From an uncultured Sulfitobacter sp. (GTDB taxonomy: Bacteria > Pseudomonadota > Alphaproteobacteria > Rhodobacterales > Rhodobacteraceae), in assembly GCA_947502265.1 (NCBI GenBank), contig CANMZB010000003.1, positions 62,001 through 126,000 on the forward strand: DNA of 64,000 nucleotides, in the 5' to 3' direction. This document shows positions 33,849 to 43,568 of this stretch, piece after piece. The position numbers and the translations under genes were made by a program. The notes under the pieces were generated by a model. The model had not been told where the DNA came from. It saw nothing but the letters and a program-made list of their open reading frames with translations, and made no database searches. Numbering within the stretch: the first letter of the stretch is position 1; every line of letters starts with the position of its first letter.

Positions 33849-35126
33849 ATGTCTACGCCCCTTTCCGATGCAATCGCCGCCAAACGGGACGATCTGATCG
33901 CCCTGACACAGGACCTCATCCGCATTCCCACGCTCAACCCCCCCGGACAGGACTACCGCCTGATCTGCGAATACCTTGACAAACGGCTCAAATCACACGG
34001 CTTCGAGACAAAACTTATCCGCGCCCACGGCACCCCCGGCGACAGCGAAAAATACCCCCGCTGGAACATCGTCGCACGCCGCGAAGGAACCAGCGCGGGC
34101 GAATGCGTGCACTTCAACAGCCACACGGATGTCGTCGAAGTCGGTCGCGGCTGGACAACCGATCCCTTCGGCGCCGACCTGATCGACGGCAAGATTTACG
34201 GGCGCGGCGCGTGCGACATGAAAGGCGGGCTCGCGGCCTCCATCATCGCCGCCGAAGCCTTCATCGAAACCCACAAAGACTTCTCCGGCGCAATCGAGAT
34301 TTCAGGCACCGCCGACGAAGAATCCGGCGGCTATGGCGGCGTCGCCTACCTCGCCGAACAGGGCTACTTCGATCCCGCCCGCGTGCAGCACGTCATCATC
34401 CCCGAACCCCTGAACAAAGACCGCATTTGCCTTGGCCACCGCGGCGGCTGGTGGGCCGAGATCGAAACAAAAGGCGAGATCGCCCATGGCTCCATGCCGT
34501 TCCTTGGCGATTGCGCCGTGCGCCACATGGGCGCGGTCATCCACTCGTTCGAACAGAACCTCTTTCCGGCAATGGCCGCACGCATCACCGACATGCCCGT
34601 GGTCCCCGAAGGCGCGCGCAGCTCGACCATGAACATCAATTCCATCCACGGCGGCCAAAAGGAAAACGACTCTGATTTCGATGGCCTGCCCGCCCATTGC
34701 GTCCCCGACAGTTGCCGCATCACCATCGACCGCCGCTTTCTCGTCGAAGAGCCGCTCGATCAGGTGCGCGGCGAAGTCACCGGCATTCTGGATGATCTGC
34801 GCGCCACCCGCCCCGATTTCGAATATGAGCTGACCGAGCTCAATTCCGTCCTGCCCTCAATGACAGACCGCGCAGCGCCCGTCGTGCGCACCGTGGCCGC
34901 CGCGATTGAAACCGTGCTGGGCCGCCCGCCCAAATATGTCGCCTCCCCCGGCACCTACGATCAAAAGCACATCGACCGCATCGGCAAGCTGAAAAACTGC
35001 ATCGCCTACGGCCCCGGCGTGCTGGAGCTGGCGCATAAACCCGATGAATGGATCGGCGTGGACGATATGCTCGACAGCGCCAAAGTCATGGCTGCCGCTC
35101 TGGAAACGCTGCTGATCAAAACCTGA
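33849..35126 (+). CDS. ArgE/DapE-family metallo-deacylase (M20)
   Basis: 425-aa zinc-dependent amidohydrolase. Metal and catalytic motifs are present: VHFNSHTDVVEVG (first His/Asp), GRGACDMKGGLAASI (bridging Asp), GTADEESGGYGG (catalytic Glu and metal Glu), and a late ELAHKPDEWIGVDD His. It hydrolyses an N-acylated amino acid or related amide; acetylornithine, succinyl-diaminopimelate or another substrate cannot be chosen from sequence. Monocistronic, followed by the intergenic repeat that starts at its stop codon. Confidence 0.88.
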   Translation: MSTPLSDAIAAKRDDLIALTQDLIRIPTLNPPGQDYRLICEYLDKRLKSHGFETKLIRAHGTPGDSEKYPRWNIVARREGTSAGECVHFNSHTDVVEVGRGWTTDPFGADLIDGKIYGRGACDMKGGLAASIIAAEAFIETHKDFSGAIEISGTADEESGGYGGVAYLAEQGYFDPARVQHVIIPEPLNKDRICLGHRGGWWAEIETKGEIAHGSMPFLGDCAVRHMGAVIHSFEQNLFPAMAARITDMPVVPEGARSSTMNINSIHGGQKENDSDFDGLPAHCVPDSCRITIDRRFLVEEPLDQVRGEVTGILDDLRATRPDFEYELTELNSVLPSMTDRAAPVVRTVAAAIETVLGRPPKYVASPGTYDQKHIDRIGKLKNCIAYGPGVLELAHKPDEWIGVDDMLDSAKVMAAALETLLIKT

Positions 35127-35200
35127 CCTGCCCATTTCTTTTGGCCGAAAATATTCCGGGGGAATCGCCCTTCAGGGCGATGGGGGCTGGCCCCCTCCCT
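35124..35200 (+). repeat. Intergenic hairpin repeat, copy 1
   Basis: Begins at the stop codon of the deacylase gene: TGACCTGCCCATTTCTTTTG, then an A/T-rich bridge, a CCGGGGGA segment, a hairpin ATCGCCCT-TC-AGGGCGAT and a second hairpin GGGGGCTGGCCCCC. Copy 2 lies at 46431-46508 in inverted orientation. It probably serves as a terminator between convergent genes. Confidence 0.8.
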
Positions 35201-35208
35201 CCGGCACC

Positions 35209-36447
35209 TCACAAAAACGCGCCCTCCGCCCCAAGGGCAAGCCCGTCCGCAATCGCCGTCAACGCCGACCCGCGGTGCAACGCTGCTTCGGGGAACAGCG
35301 GGTGCAACGCCTCTTCCACCACCTCCATCAGGCTCGATCCTCCAACAAAAATCAGATGCGTGACGGCCTCGGGCGCGATACCGGCGTCCGCCATTGTCCG
35401 CACCGCCTGCGCACCGGTTTCCCCGGCCAGATCGCGCAAGGCCGCACCCATCTGCGACGCGCCAACCGTCACAGCCAACCCCCGCTCGACAACGCGCAAG
35501 TCAATCTGCCCGTCCCCTCCGCCATTCGCCGCGATCTTCCCCGCCTCCACGGCAAAGGCGATATCATGGCCCAATTCGTCCTCCAAAACGGAAACAAGCC
35601 GCGCCAATCTCGCAGGCTCCACCGCATATTGCGCCAGATCCCGCGCCAGACGGCGACTGTCAGGCGCATAGAGAAACTGGATTTTCTGCCACGTCGCCAG
35701 ATCATTAAAGATCGTGGCAGGTGCCGCATGGGTATCCTTGCCAAACGCATGGCGTATCTCGCTTCCCCGCCCCAACAGCGGCATCACGAAATCAAGGCTC
35801 ACCTTGCGGTCAAAATCCGTTCCGCCAATGCGCACACCATGGCTCGCCAGAATATCGATGCCCGCGCCACCGGTACGAAAAAGCGTAAAATCCGACGTGC
35901 CTCCGCCGATATCCACAACCAGCCCCAGATCCCCCGCCGCCAACACATCGCGGTTGGCCAATGCGGCGGCTTCGGGTTCGTACATAAACCGCACATCATC
36001 AAAACCCGCGCGCATGTACGCTTCGCGCAGGTCCACTTCTGCCTGTGCGTTACGCGCGTCGTCACCATGAAACCGCACGGGGCGCCCGGATAAGGCATGC
36101 TCAAACCGCTCTCCGGTCGCCGATTCCGCCGCCTGCTTCAGCCGGGCCAGAAACCGCGCAACAATGTCGATAAAATCCAGCCGCTCTCCCAAAAACATCC
36201 GCCGCTCGCGCATCAGCGCGGAACCAAGCAGGCTTTTCAGCGCGCGCATGTACCTGCCCTCTTCGCCCGCCAAAAGAGCATCCCCCGCCGCCGACCCGAT
36301 CAGCATCTTTTGCGTATCCACGTCAAAGAAAACAGCCGTCGGCAGCGTCACCCCCTCCGCCTCCAGCGGGATCAGCCACGGCACGCCATCGCGCGCGATC
36401 CCCGCCGCCGAATTGGACGTTCCAAAATCCACACCCAAAACCGCCAT
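35209..36447 (-). CDS. Hsp70-family (YegD-like) ATPase
   Basis: 412-aa actin-fold ATPase: N-terminal phosphate-1 loop GVDFGTSNSAAG, phosphate-2 loop VVDIGGGTSDFTLF, EPEAAALANRD linker and adenosine region IFVGGSSLMEVVEEAL. The length (about 410 aa) means that it has the nucleotide-binding domain but no separate DnaK substrate domain and lid, as in YegD. Chaperone-like role unproven. The start MAVLGVDFGTS at 36447 has AAGGAG upstream; longer versions add non-conserved residues. Confidence 0.88.
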   Translation of the reverse strand: MAVLGVDFGTSNSAAGIARDGVPWLIPLEAEGVTLPTAVFFDVDTQKMLIGSAAGDALLAGEEGRYMRALKSLLGSALMRERRMFLGERLDFIDIVARFLARLKQAAESATGERFEHALSGRPVRFHGDDARNAQAEVDLREAYMRAGFDDVRFMYEPEAAALANRDVLAAGDLGLVVDIGGGTSDFTLFRTGGAGIDILASHGVRIGGTDFDRKVSLDFVMPLLGRGSEIRHAFGKDTHAAPATIFNDLATWQKIQFLYAPDSRRLARDLAQYAVEPARLARLVSVLEDELGHDIAFAVEAGKIAANGGGDGQIDLRVVERGLAVTVGASQMGAALRDLAGETGAQAVRTMADAGIAPEAVTHLIFVGGSSLMEVVEEALHPLFPEAALHRGSALTAIADGLALGAEGAFL

Positions 36448-36573
36448 CACCGCCGCTCCTTGCCTGCAAAGGCCGTGCGCATAGCGCGCACAACGCCCAA
36501 TCACAAGGTTTGATCTAGCCACGGCGGGGATCAGTGACTAACCTTTTCACAGAACAAAAACAGGGAGTCTCTT

Positions 36574-38052
36574 ATGTTCCACCTTCGCCCCCTTATGCTC
36601 GGCGTCAGCGCCGCCGCGCTGCTGGCCGGTGCCGCCTCTGCCAAGGATGACATCATCCTCGCCATGCAGCTTGAACCGCCGCACCTCGACCCCACTAGCG
36701 CCGCCGCCGGGGCCATTGATTCCGTGCTTTATTCCAACATATTCGAAGGGCTCACGCGCTTTGACAGCGACGGTGCGGTAATTCCCGGCCTCGCCAAAAG
36801 CTGGGAAATTTCCGAAGACGGGCTGACCTATACCTTCACACTCAACGACGGCGTGACCTTCCATGACGGCTCCTTGATGGATGCCGAAGACGTGAAATTC
36901 ACCCTCGACCGGATCACCGCCGAAGACAGCGCAAACGCGCAAAAAGCGCTCTATACAACCATTTCGCAGGTCAACGTCGTTGATCCCGTGACCGTCGAAG
37001 TGAAACTGTCCGAGCCGAACGGCAGCATGCTGTTCAACCTCGCATGGGGTGACGCCGTGATCGTGGCACCCGAAAGCATCGAAGGCATCAAACAGACCCC
37101 CATCGGCACCGGCGCCTTCAAATTCGACAGCTGGACCCAAGGTGACAAGATCGAAATCAGCCGCTTTGACGACTACTGGGGCACACCTGCAAAACTGTCC
37201 AAAGCGACGTTCAAGTTCATCTCGGATCCCACCGCCGCCTTCTCCTCCATGATGGCCGAAGACATCGACGTGTTCTCCGGCTTTCCCGCGCCTGAAAACC
37301 TGCCCCAGTTCGAGGCCGATCCGCGCTTTCAGGTGCTCGTCGGCTCGACCGAAGGCGAGACGATCCTTGCGATGAACAACAAGCAAGCGCCGTTTGATAA
37401 CGTGACAGTCCGCAAAGCGGTCAGCCATGCGATCGACCGTCAATCCATCATCGACGGTGCAATGTTCGGCTACGGCACCCCCATCGGCACCCATTTCGCG
37501 CCGCACAATCCCGCCTATGTCGACCTGACCGCCGACAGCGCCTATGACCCCGAAAAATCGCGCGCTCTGCTGGCCGAAGCCGGATTGGCCGACGGTTTCG
37601 AGACAACGTTATTTCTGCCGCCCCCCTCCTACGCCCGCCGCGGCGGTGAAATCATCGCCGCACAGCTGGCCGAGGTTGGCATCAAGGCCGAGATCACAAA
37701 TGTCGAATGGGCGCAGTGGCTGGAATCAGTGTTCAAGGGCAAGAACTTTGGCCTGACCATCGTCAGCCACACCGAACCGATGGACATCAACATCTACGCC
37801 AATCCCGATTACTATTTCCAATACGACAATCCGGCGTTTCAGGATCTGATGAAAACCCTCAACACCACAACTGATCCCGACAAACAGGCCGAAATTCTGG
37901 GCGAGGCCCAGCGGATGATTTCGGCAGACTATGTTAACGCCTATCTGTTCGAACTGGCGTTTCCGACAGTCGCAAAAGCGGGTTTGCAAGGGCTTTGGCT
38001 CAATCAGCCAACACAGGCCAACGATCTCACAGCAGTCAGCTGGGCCGAGTGA
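36574..38052 (+). CDS. ABC transporter solute-binding protein, oligopeptide family (SBP_bac_5)
   Basis: 492-aa periplasmic protein with a signal peptide (cleavage after ASA, residue 23) and the DppA/OppA-type fold: LEPPHLDPTSAAAGAIDSVLYSNIFEGLTRF, YTFTLNDGVTFHDGSLMDAEDVKFTLDRI and VRKAVSHAIDRQSIIDGAMFGYGTPIGT. It should deliver a peptide or peptide-like ligand to the permeases at 39222-42576. Between them sit a terminator, a DUF1294 gene and an opposing HdeA-like gene, so it is probably transcribed separately. This separation from its permeases is unusual. Confidence 0.92.
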   Translation: MFHLRPLMLGVSAAALLAGAASAKDDIILAMQLEPPHLDPTSAAAGAIDSVLYSNIFEGLTRFDSDGAVIPGLAKSWEISEDGLTYTFTLNDGVTFHDGSLMDAEDVKFTLDRITAEDSANAQKALYTTISQVNVVDPVTVEVKLSEPNGSMLFNLAWGDAVIVAPESIEGIKQTPIGTGAFKFDSWTQGDKIEISRFDDYWGTPAKLSKATFKFISDPTAAFSSMMAEDIDVFSGFPAPENLPQFEADPRFQVLVGSTEGETILAMNNKQAPFDNVTVRKAVSHAIDRQSIIDGAMFGYGTPIGTHFAPHNPAYVDLTADSAYDPEKSRALLAEAGLADGFETTLFLPPPSYARRGGEIIAAQLAEVGIKAEITNVEWAQWLESVFKGKNFGLTIVSHTEPMDINIYANPDYYFQYDNPAFQDLMKTLNTTTDPDKQAEILGEAQRMISADYVNAYLFELAFPTVAKAGLQGLWLNQPTQANDLTAVSWAE

Positions 38053-38081
38053 GCGCATAGCTTGCCCCGAAAAAGCCCTAC

Positions 38082-38105
38082 AAAGGCCCCGCCCTCGGGG
38101 CCTTT
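38082..38105 (+). terminator. Terminator after the solute-binding protein gene
   Basis: AAAGGCCCCG, loop CCCT, CGGGGCCTTT: perfect 10-bp stem 30 bases after the stop. Confidence 0.88.
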
Positions 38106-38149
38106 GAGCATTATGCTCACGGGACGTAGCAAACAGACATGTGGCCCCC

Positions 38150-38590
38150 ATGACGCTTTTTTTCGCCACGGCCTATCTGGCCCTGATCAACATCAAAGCC
38201 TACCGCGCCTTCGCCGCTGACAAGCAAAAGGCGATAGACAAGGAATGGCGCACCCCCGAATCCACGCTGCTTTTCTGGGCACTAACCGGCGGCTGGCCGG
38301 GCGCAAAAATCGCCCAGCGCAGGTTGCGCCACAAAACGTACAAGCAACCGTTCGGGCGCAAGCTGAACCGTATCCCCTTCTATCAGGCCATCACTGTTTT
38401 CATTTTCATCTTCACGCCTGCCGCAGATCTCATCAAAAGCTATGTGCCGCCCGCAGGCGCGCTCAAAGGTTACGTCCTGACAACACTGGACGATTTCCAG
38501 ACAGAGCGGCTCTTTCGGGCAAAGCATCACACCGCGCCACAGCCGGAGAAGATTTTCCGCCCCCCGGTTGTACGCCGCGTTGAATGGTAA
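38150..38590 (+). CDS. DUF1294 membrane protein
   Basis: 146-aa protein with an N-terminal membrane segment (about 1-18), a central conserved block STLLFWALTGGWPGAKIAQRRLRHKTYKQPFGRKL and a second hydrophobic segment (about 80-96). The central GGxPGA-x-RHKTxKxxF pattern is the DUF1294 hallmark. The family often sits with cold-shock domains, but none is present here. Start ATG 38150; a GTG at 38141 is also possible. Function unknown. Confidence 0.8.
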   Translation: MTLFFATAYLALINIKAYRAFAADKQKAIDKEWRTPESTLLFWALTGGWPGAKIAQRRLRHKTYKQPFGRKLNRIPFYQAITVFIFIFTPAADLIKSYVPPAGALKGYVLTTLDDFQTERLFRAKHHTAPQPEKIFRPPVVRRVEW

Positions 38591-38768
38591 ACCGGTGCGC
38601 CTGAAAGTTGTCTTAACAGCTCACGAAAAGGGCGGACGCATTGCTGCATCCGCCGGTACTCGTTAACTGAAGGTACTCTTTAATTCACGTCAAAGCGGTA
38701 CTGGACCGCTTTGATCGGTGATCTCGTACAATTCAAGGTAGAGGATCAAAAGCCCTCGTACACAAATT
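38591..38768. other. Intergenic region with two hairpins
   Basis: No gene. Hairpin 1: GGCGGACGCA ... TGCATCCGCC (38631-38654, one mismatch). Hairpin 2: CAAAGCGGT-ACTGG-ACCGCTTTG (38691-38713), a perfect 9-bp stem. They lie between convergent DUF1294 and HdeA-like genes and probably serve as terminators, though T-runs are weak. Confidence 0.55.
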
Positions 38769-39044
38769 TTACTCGGTGCCGCCCTGGCCGGAAGCCGCCT
38801 CGAGCACGGTTGCATCAAGGCTACGCTCGCAGGTGCGCATCAGCAGATCGGCGCGCGCTTCGTCGCCATCTTGATTGACCTCCGCCAACACCATTTCGGT
38901 GACTTTGGCTTGATCTGCGGCTTCAAGCTCGTTGAACTCGGCACAGGACATCGTGTTTATGTCCATGTGCGCGGCCGCGAATGCGGGTGCGGACAGGGTG
39001 GCCATCAGGGACGCGGCGGCGGCTGTTTTCAAAAATGTATTCAT
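38769..39044 (-). CDS. HdeA-like periplasmic protein
   Basis: 91-aa exported protein: signal peptide residues 1-23 (MNTFLKTAAAASLMATLSAPAFA), then a short mature chain with two Cys (Cys33 in MSCAEFNELEAADQ and Cys72 in LMRTCERSLDATV) that can form the single disulfide of HdeA/HdeB. In E. coli HdeA is an acid-activated periplasmic chaperone. An exact EcfG promoter lies upstream, which would make this a member of the general stress regulon. Divergent from the ABC permease operon. Confidence 0.75.
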   Translation of the reverse strand: MNTFLKTAAAASLMATLSAPAFAAAHMDINTMSCAEFNELEAADQAKVTEMVLAEVNQDGDEARADLLMRTCERSLDATVLEAASGQGGTE

Positions 39045-39084
39045 CGTTACTCTCCACTAGATATGTTTGATGTTGTGAGAAGAT

Positions 39085-39110
39085 AACGCGACCTTGCCAA
39101 AGTTCGTTCC
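39085..39110 (-). promoter_or_regulatory. EcfG promoter for the HdeA-like gene
   Basis: On the minus strand GGAAC (39110-39106), 17-base spacer, CGTT (39088-39085): exact consensus, about 40 bases before the ATG at 39044. Confidence 0.82.
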
Positions 39111-39221
39111 GACAAACATTTCCTTTTTGGAGTAACTTATTTTTAACCGCTGCGCCCTTTAAACCTTACGAAACGCACTACGGCGCTGGACGCCGCGCGG
39201 GACTGGGCATAACGTCTGGTT

Positions 39222-40169
39222 ATGCTTCGATATTCACTAAAACGATTACTCTCTCTTGTCATCAGCCTCGCCGTCGCGTCGTTGGTGATCTTCGCCGTGA
39301 TCGAGGTTGCTCCGGGTGATCCGGCGTCCTTTATGCTTGGCATGAACGCACAGCCCGAAACCCTCGCCGCCCTGCGCAGCGAATTGGGTCTCGATGTGTC
39401 CAAACCCGAACGCTATCTTGCGTGGATTGGTGGTATGCTGACCGGCGATTTCGGCACATCCTACACCTACCGCACACCGGTCGCGGAAATGGTCACACAG
39501 CGGCTTTGGGTCTCCCTGCCGCTGGCGCTTTACGCTTTGACGCTGTCAACGCTGATCGCCTTTCCCGCCGGGATCTATGCCGCTGCGCGGCGCGGGCGTG
39601 CCGGTGATATCGGCGTGATGGGGGCCACACAGCTTGGCGTGGCGGTCCCGAATTTCTGGTTCGCGATGATGCTGGTCCTTCTTTTCGCGATCAAACTGCG
39701 CTGGTTCTCTGCTGGTGGTTTTGCCGGATGGCAGGACGGGCCATGGCCTGCGCTGCGCTCGCTCACATTGCCCGCCGTTGCCCTCGCTTTGCCGCAGGCC
39801 GCGATCCTTGCGCGGGTCATGCGCTCCGCCTTGCTTGATGTGCTGGGCGAGGATTTCATACGTACCGCACGCGCCAAAGGGCTGACCGCGCGGCAGGCGC
39901 TTTGGCGGCACGGGCTGCGCAATGCGATGATCCCCGTGCTGACCATCATCGGGCTGCAATTCTCGTTTCTGCTGGCGGGTGGCATCATCATCGAACAAGT
40001 CTTCTATCTCCCCGGCCTCGGTCGGCTGATCTTCCAATCCATCTCGGCGCGTGATCTGATCGTCGTGGAAAGCGTCACCATGCTGCTTGTCTTTGCCGTC
40101 ATATTTGTCAACTTCGCGGTCGATCTGGCCTATGCCGCCGTCGACCCCCGACTAAGGGCGCGCACATGA
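39222..40169 (+). CDS. ABC transporter permease (DppB/OppB type)
   Basis: 315-aa inner-membrane permease with six membrane segments. N-terminal block RYSLKRLLSLVISLAVASLVIFAVIEVAPGDPASF is typical of DppB. The EAA motif is in DFIRTARAKGLTARQALWRHGLRNAMIPVLT. Start ATG 39222. Stop overlaps the start of the next permease (ATGA-type). It forms a heterodimeric channel with the product of 40166. Confidence 0.93.
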   Translation: MLRYSLKRLLSLVISLAVASLVIFAVIEVAPGDPASFMLGMNAQPETLAALRSELGLDVSKPERYLAWIGGMLTGDFGTSYTYRTPVAEMVTQRLWVSLPLALYALTLSTLIAFPAGIYAAARRGRAGDIGVMGATQLGVAVPNFWFAMMLVLLFAIKLRWFSAGGFAGWQDGPWPALRSLTLPAVALALPQAAILARVMRSALLDVLGEDFIRTARAKGLTARQALWRHGLRNAMIPVLTIIGLQFSFLLAGGIIIEQVFYLPGLGRLIFQSISARDLIVVESVTMLLVFAVIFVNFAVDLAYAAVDPRLRART

Positions 40170-40981
40170 ACCGTAATCTGATCTTTGGCGGCGCTCTGTC
40201 CGCGATCTTTATCGCTGCGGCGCTGATATCCTTTGTGTGGACACCCTACACCTATACGGGCATGAATATCCCCGATCGTCTGCTGCCGCCCGGCGGCGCG
40301 CATCTGCTGGGCACCGATCATTTCGGGCGCGATATTCTCAGCCTGATTATGGTCGGCGCACGCACCTCTATCGCGGTTGCGCTGGTGGCCGTAGGCATCG
40401 GAATAAGCCTTGGCGTGCCGTTGGGCCTGTGGGCGGCGGCAAGACGTGGCTCGCTGGTGGATGAAATCATCATGCGCGGCAACGATCTGGTCTTCGCCTT
40501 CCCCAGCCTCGTGATCGCCATCCTCATCACCGCCGTGTTCGGCGCGGGCGCGATCAACGCCATCATTGCCATCGGCATATTCAACATCCCCGTGTTTGCC
40601 CGCATCACGCGCGGTGCCGCCCTGTCCCTGTGGGAGCGCGAATTTATCCTTGCCGCGCGTGTCGCCGGAAAATCCGCCGCGCGTATCTCGTTTGAACATA
40701 TCCTGCCAAACGTTACCAATCTGCTAATTGTTCAGGGCACAATCCAGTTCTCGCTCGGCATTCTCGCTGAAGCGGGTCTCAGCTATGTCGGCCTTGGCGC
40801 GCAGCCCCCCACACCCAGCTGGGGCAGGATGCTGGCTGATGCGCAAACGATGGTCTCCATCGCGCCGCACATGGCGCTGATGCCCGGCTTCGCCATCATC
40901 CTCACGGTTCTGGGCCTCAACCTGATGGGTGACGGGCTGCGCGATTATCTCGATCCACGGCTAAGGGTGGCGCGCGCATGA
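40166..40981 (+). CDS. ABC transporter permease (DppC/OppC type)
   Basis: 271-aa permease with five to six membrane segments. HLLGTDHFGRDILSLIMVGARTSIAVALVAVGIG is the DppC signature; the EAA loop reads EFILAARVAGKSAARISFEHILPNVTNLLIV. Start overlaps the upstream stop and stop overlaps the ATPase start by four bases. Confidence 0.93.
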   Translation: MNRNLIFGGALSAIFIAAALISFVWTPYTYTGMNIPDRLLPPGGAHLLGTDHFGRDILSLIMVGARTSIAVALVAVGIGISLGVPLGLWAAARRGSLVDEIIMRGNDLVFAFPSLVIAILITAVFGAGAINAIIAIGIFNIPVFARITRGAALSLWEREFILAARVAGKSAARISFEHILPNVTNLLIVQGTIQFSLGILAEAGLSYVGLGAQPPTPSWGRMLADAQTMVSIAPHMALMPGFAIILTVLGLNLMGDGLRDYLDPRLRVARA

Positions 40982-42576
40982 ACCTTCTATCCCTCAACAA
41001 CCTCAGCCTGTCGATCCACAACTTCCAGATCCTCAAAGGCGTCACCTTCGACATCGCAGCAGGCGAGATCGTGGCCGTGACCGGCGAAAGCGGCTCTGGC
41101 AAATCCATGACCGCCCTCGCCGCGATGCAGCTTTTGCCGCAAGGCGCGGAAACCACGGGCCACATCACTCTGGGCGATCAAGACCTCACCACCCTCACCG
41201 AATCGCAGCTGTGCGGCATCCGTGGCAACGAGATCGGCATGGTGTTTCAAGAACCTATGACCGCGCTCAATCCGGTTAAAACCATCGGTAATCAGGTCGC
41301 GGAAACGATCCTGCTGCACGAACGCACCTCCAAAGCCGAGGCCGGCAAACGCGCCGCCGAGACGCTGACCCGTGTCGGCCTGCCCCAAGACCGCTTTCCT
41401 CTCTCGCGCTTTCCGCACGAATTGTCAGGCGGACAGCGCCAGCGGGTCGTTATCGCCATGGCCATCGCACGCCACCCCCGCCTGTTGATCGCGGATGAAC
41501 CCACGACGGCGCTGGATGTCACCACTCAGGCGCAAATCCTCGATCTTCTGACGCGGCTTGCGCGCGAGGACGGCATGGGCCTGATGATGATCACCCATGA
41601 TCTTGCCGTGGTCGCCGACATGGCCGACCGGATCATCGTGATGCGCAACGGCGAAGTGGTCGAGCAGGGCGAGACCAAAACGCTCCTGCGCGAGATGCAC
41701 CATCCTTACACGCGGATGCTTTTTGCCGCCTCCTCGCACAAGGTCACCCTGCCCGAATCCCGCGCCACAGGCCCGCTGCTGGAGGTCAAAGGCGTGTGCC
41801 GCGACTACCGCACCCCGCGCACTACGTTTTTCGGCCAGCCGGGTCATTTTCGCGCCGTCAACAACGTTAGCTTTACCCTCAATCGCGGAGAGCGTCTGGG
41901 GCTGGTCGGGGAAAGCGGCTGCGGAAAGTCCACCCTCACCCGCGCGCTTCTGGGCCTTGAGCAGGTACAAAAAGGCACGATCACGCTTGCCGGTGAACCT
42001 GTCTTTACCGGAAATAAACCGAACCTCGCCGTCAGACGCCACATGCAGGTCGTCTTCCAGGATCCCTTCGGCAGCTTCAATCCCCGTCACCGTGTCGCCC
42101 GCCAGATCACCGAACCGTTTCACCTGCTCGATGATCCGCCCACCGGGGCCGCGCGCCAAAAAGCCATCGACGAAGCGCTGACAGCCGTAGGGCTGAAACC
42201 GTCGGACGCCAATAAATATGTCCACGAATTCTCCGGTGGCCAGCGACAACGCATCGCCATCGCCCGCGCCCTGATCATCCGCCCCGATCTGATCCTTTTT
42301 GACGAGGCGGTCAGCGCGCTTGATGTCTCGGTGCGCGCGCAAATTCTCGATCTGCTGGTGGATCTGTGCGCGGCCTATGACCTTAGCTATCTGTTTATTT
42401 CCCACGATCTCAGCGTCGTGCGCACAATCACCGACCGCGTTCTGGTGATGAAATCAGGCGAGATCGTGGAACAGGGCGCGACCGAAGATGTGTTCACCGC
42501 GCCGCAACACCCCTACACCAAAACCCTGATCGAAGCGGCCCCCGTGCTGCCCGAAATTCAAGGACTGACAGCATGA
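40978..42576 (+). CDS. ABC transporter ATPase, fused DppD-DppF
   Basis: 532-aa protein with two complete ATPase domains. Domain 1: Walker [13 protein letters not shown] signature LSGGQRQRV, Walker [14 protein letters not shown]-loop ITHD. Domain 2: Walker [10 protein letters not shown], signature FSGGQRQRI, Walker [14 protein letters not shown]-loop ISHD. Fused tandem DppDF proteins are common in Rhodobacterales. Energises import by the neighbouring permeases. Stop overlaps the P1 peptidase start. Confidence 0.94.
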   Translation: MNLLSLNNLSLSIHNFQILKGVTFDIAAGEIVAVTGESGSGKSMTALAAMQLLPQGAETTGHITLGDQDLTTLTESQLCGIRGNEIGMVFQEPMTALNPVKTIGNQVAETILLHERTSKAEAGKRAAETLTRVGLPQDRFPLSRFPHELSGGQRQRVVIAMAIARHPRLLIADEPTTALDVTTQAQILDLLTRLAREDGMGLMMITHDLAVVADMADRIIVMRNGEVVEQGETKTLLREMHHPYTRMLFAASSHKVTLPESRATGPLLEVKGVCRDYRTPRTTFFGQPGHFRAVNNVSFTLNRGERLGLVGESGCGKSTLTRALLGLEQVQKGTITLAGEPVFTGNKPNLAVRRHMQVVFQDPFGSFNPRHRVARQITEPFHLLDDPPTGAARQKAIDEALTAVGLKPSDANKYVHEFSGGQRQRIAIARALIIRPDLILFDEAVSALDVSVRAQILDLLVDLCAAYDLSYLFISHDLSVVRTITDRVLVMKSGEIVEQGATEDVFTAPQHPYTKTLIEAAPVLPEIQGLTA

Positions 42577-43568
42577 AACCCGGCCCCACAAACAGCCTTA
42601 CAGACATCGCCGGCCTGCGCGTCGGCAACGCACAGGACAACACGCTTAAATCCGGCACCACGGTCGTGGTGGGTGATGCGCCCTTCACGGCCTCCGTTGC
42701 CATCATGGGCGGTGCGCCCGGCACCCGCGAAACCGATCTGCTGGCCCCCGACAAATCCGTCGCGGCGATTGATGCGCTGGTGCTGTCGGGCGGCTCTGCC
42801 TTCGGGTTGGATGCCTGTTCGGGTGTGGTGGACGGGTTGCGCAAGGACGGGCGCGGATTTTGCATAGGGTCTGCGAAAATCCCGCTGGTGCCGGGCGCCA
42901 TCCTGTTCGATCTGCTTAACGGCGGGGCCAAGGATTGGGAGGACAATCCTTACCGCGCTTTGGGCCGCGCGGCGTATGACAATGCCGCAACCGCGTTCGA
43001 CATCGGGACCATCGGCGCAGGCACCGGCGCGCTGACGGCGATGCTAAAAGGCGGGCTCGGCACTGCGTCATTGGTGTTGCCAGACGGCAGCACCGTCGCC
43101 GCCCTTGTCGCCGCCAATCCGGTGGGGGCCGTGACAACGCCGGGTGACAGATATTTTTACGCCGCCCCCTTCGAGATGAACGCCGAGTTTGGCGGTGTCG
43201 GTCCTGATCCGCGCGGCGGGCTTGGCCTCTCGCGCGAAAGCCGCAAGATGAACGCATTGAGTGCGCGCGCCAATACCACTATTGCCATCGTCGCCACCGA
43301 TGCGGCCCTGACCAAGGCCGAGTGTCACCGCGTTGCCACCGCCGCACACGACGGTATCGGGCGCGCCTGCGTTCCGGCCCATACGCCGAATGACGGTGAT
43401 CTGATCTTTGCGCTGACCACTGGCGCGCGGCCCGCCGCCGATGTCCTGATGACCGGCCACGCCGCCGCCCTGTGCCTCAGCCGCGCAATCGCGCGCGCGG
43501 TCTATGCCGCCACACCCGCGCAAGACGATGTCATGCCGTGCTGGAAGTCCGCCAATGCCGGTCTTTGA
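42573..43568 (+). CDS. P1-family (DmpA/NylC-like) amidohydrolase
   Basis: 331-aa self-processing Ntn-type hydrolase. The cleavage site is seen as Asn234-Thr235 in RANTTIAIVATDA; after self-cleavage Thr235 would be the nucleophile. Early conserved blocks are ITDIAGLRVGNAQD-like (TDIAGLRVGNAQDN), VLSGGSAFGLDACSGVVDGL and IPLVPGAILFDLL. The family includes D-/beta-aminopeptidases (DmpA) and nylon-oligomer hydrolase (NylC), acting on unusual amide bonds. Being the fourth gene of a peptide ABC importer operon with four-base overlap, it probably cleaves the imported compound in the cytoplasm. No signal peptide. Confidence 0.88.
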   Translation: MKPGPTNSLTDIAGLRVGNAQDNTLKSGTTVVVGDAPFTASVAIMGGAPGTRETDLLAPDKSVAAIDALVLSGGSAFGLDACSGVVDGLRKDGRGFCIGSAKIPLVPGAILFDLLNGGAKDWEDNPYRALGRAAYDNAATAFDIGTIGAGTGALTAMLKGGLGTASLVLPDGSTVAALVAANPVGAVTTPGDRYFYAAPFEMNAEFGGVGPDPRGGLGLSRESRKMNALSARANTTIAIVATDAALTKAECHRVATAAHDGIGRACVPAHTPNDGDLIFALTTGARPAADVLMTGHAAALCLSRAIARAVYAATPAQDDVMPCWKSANAGL

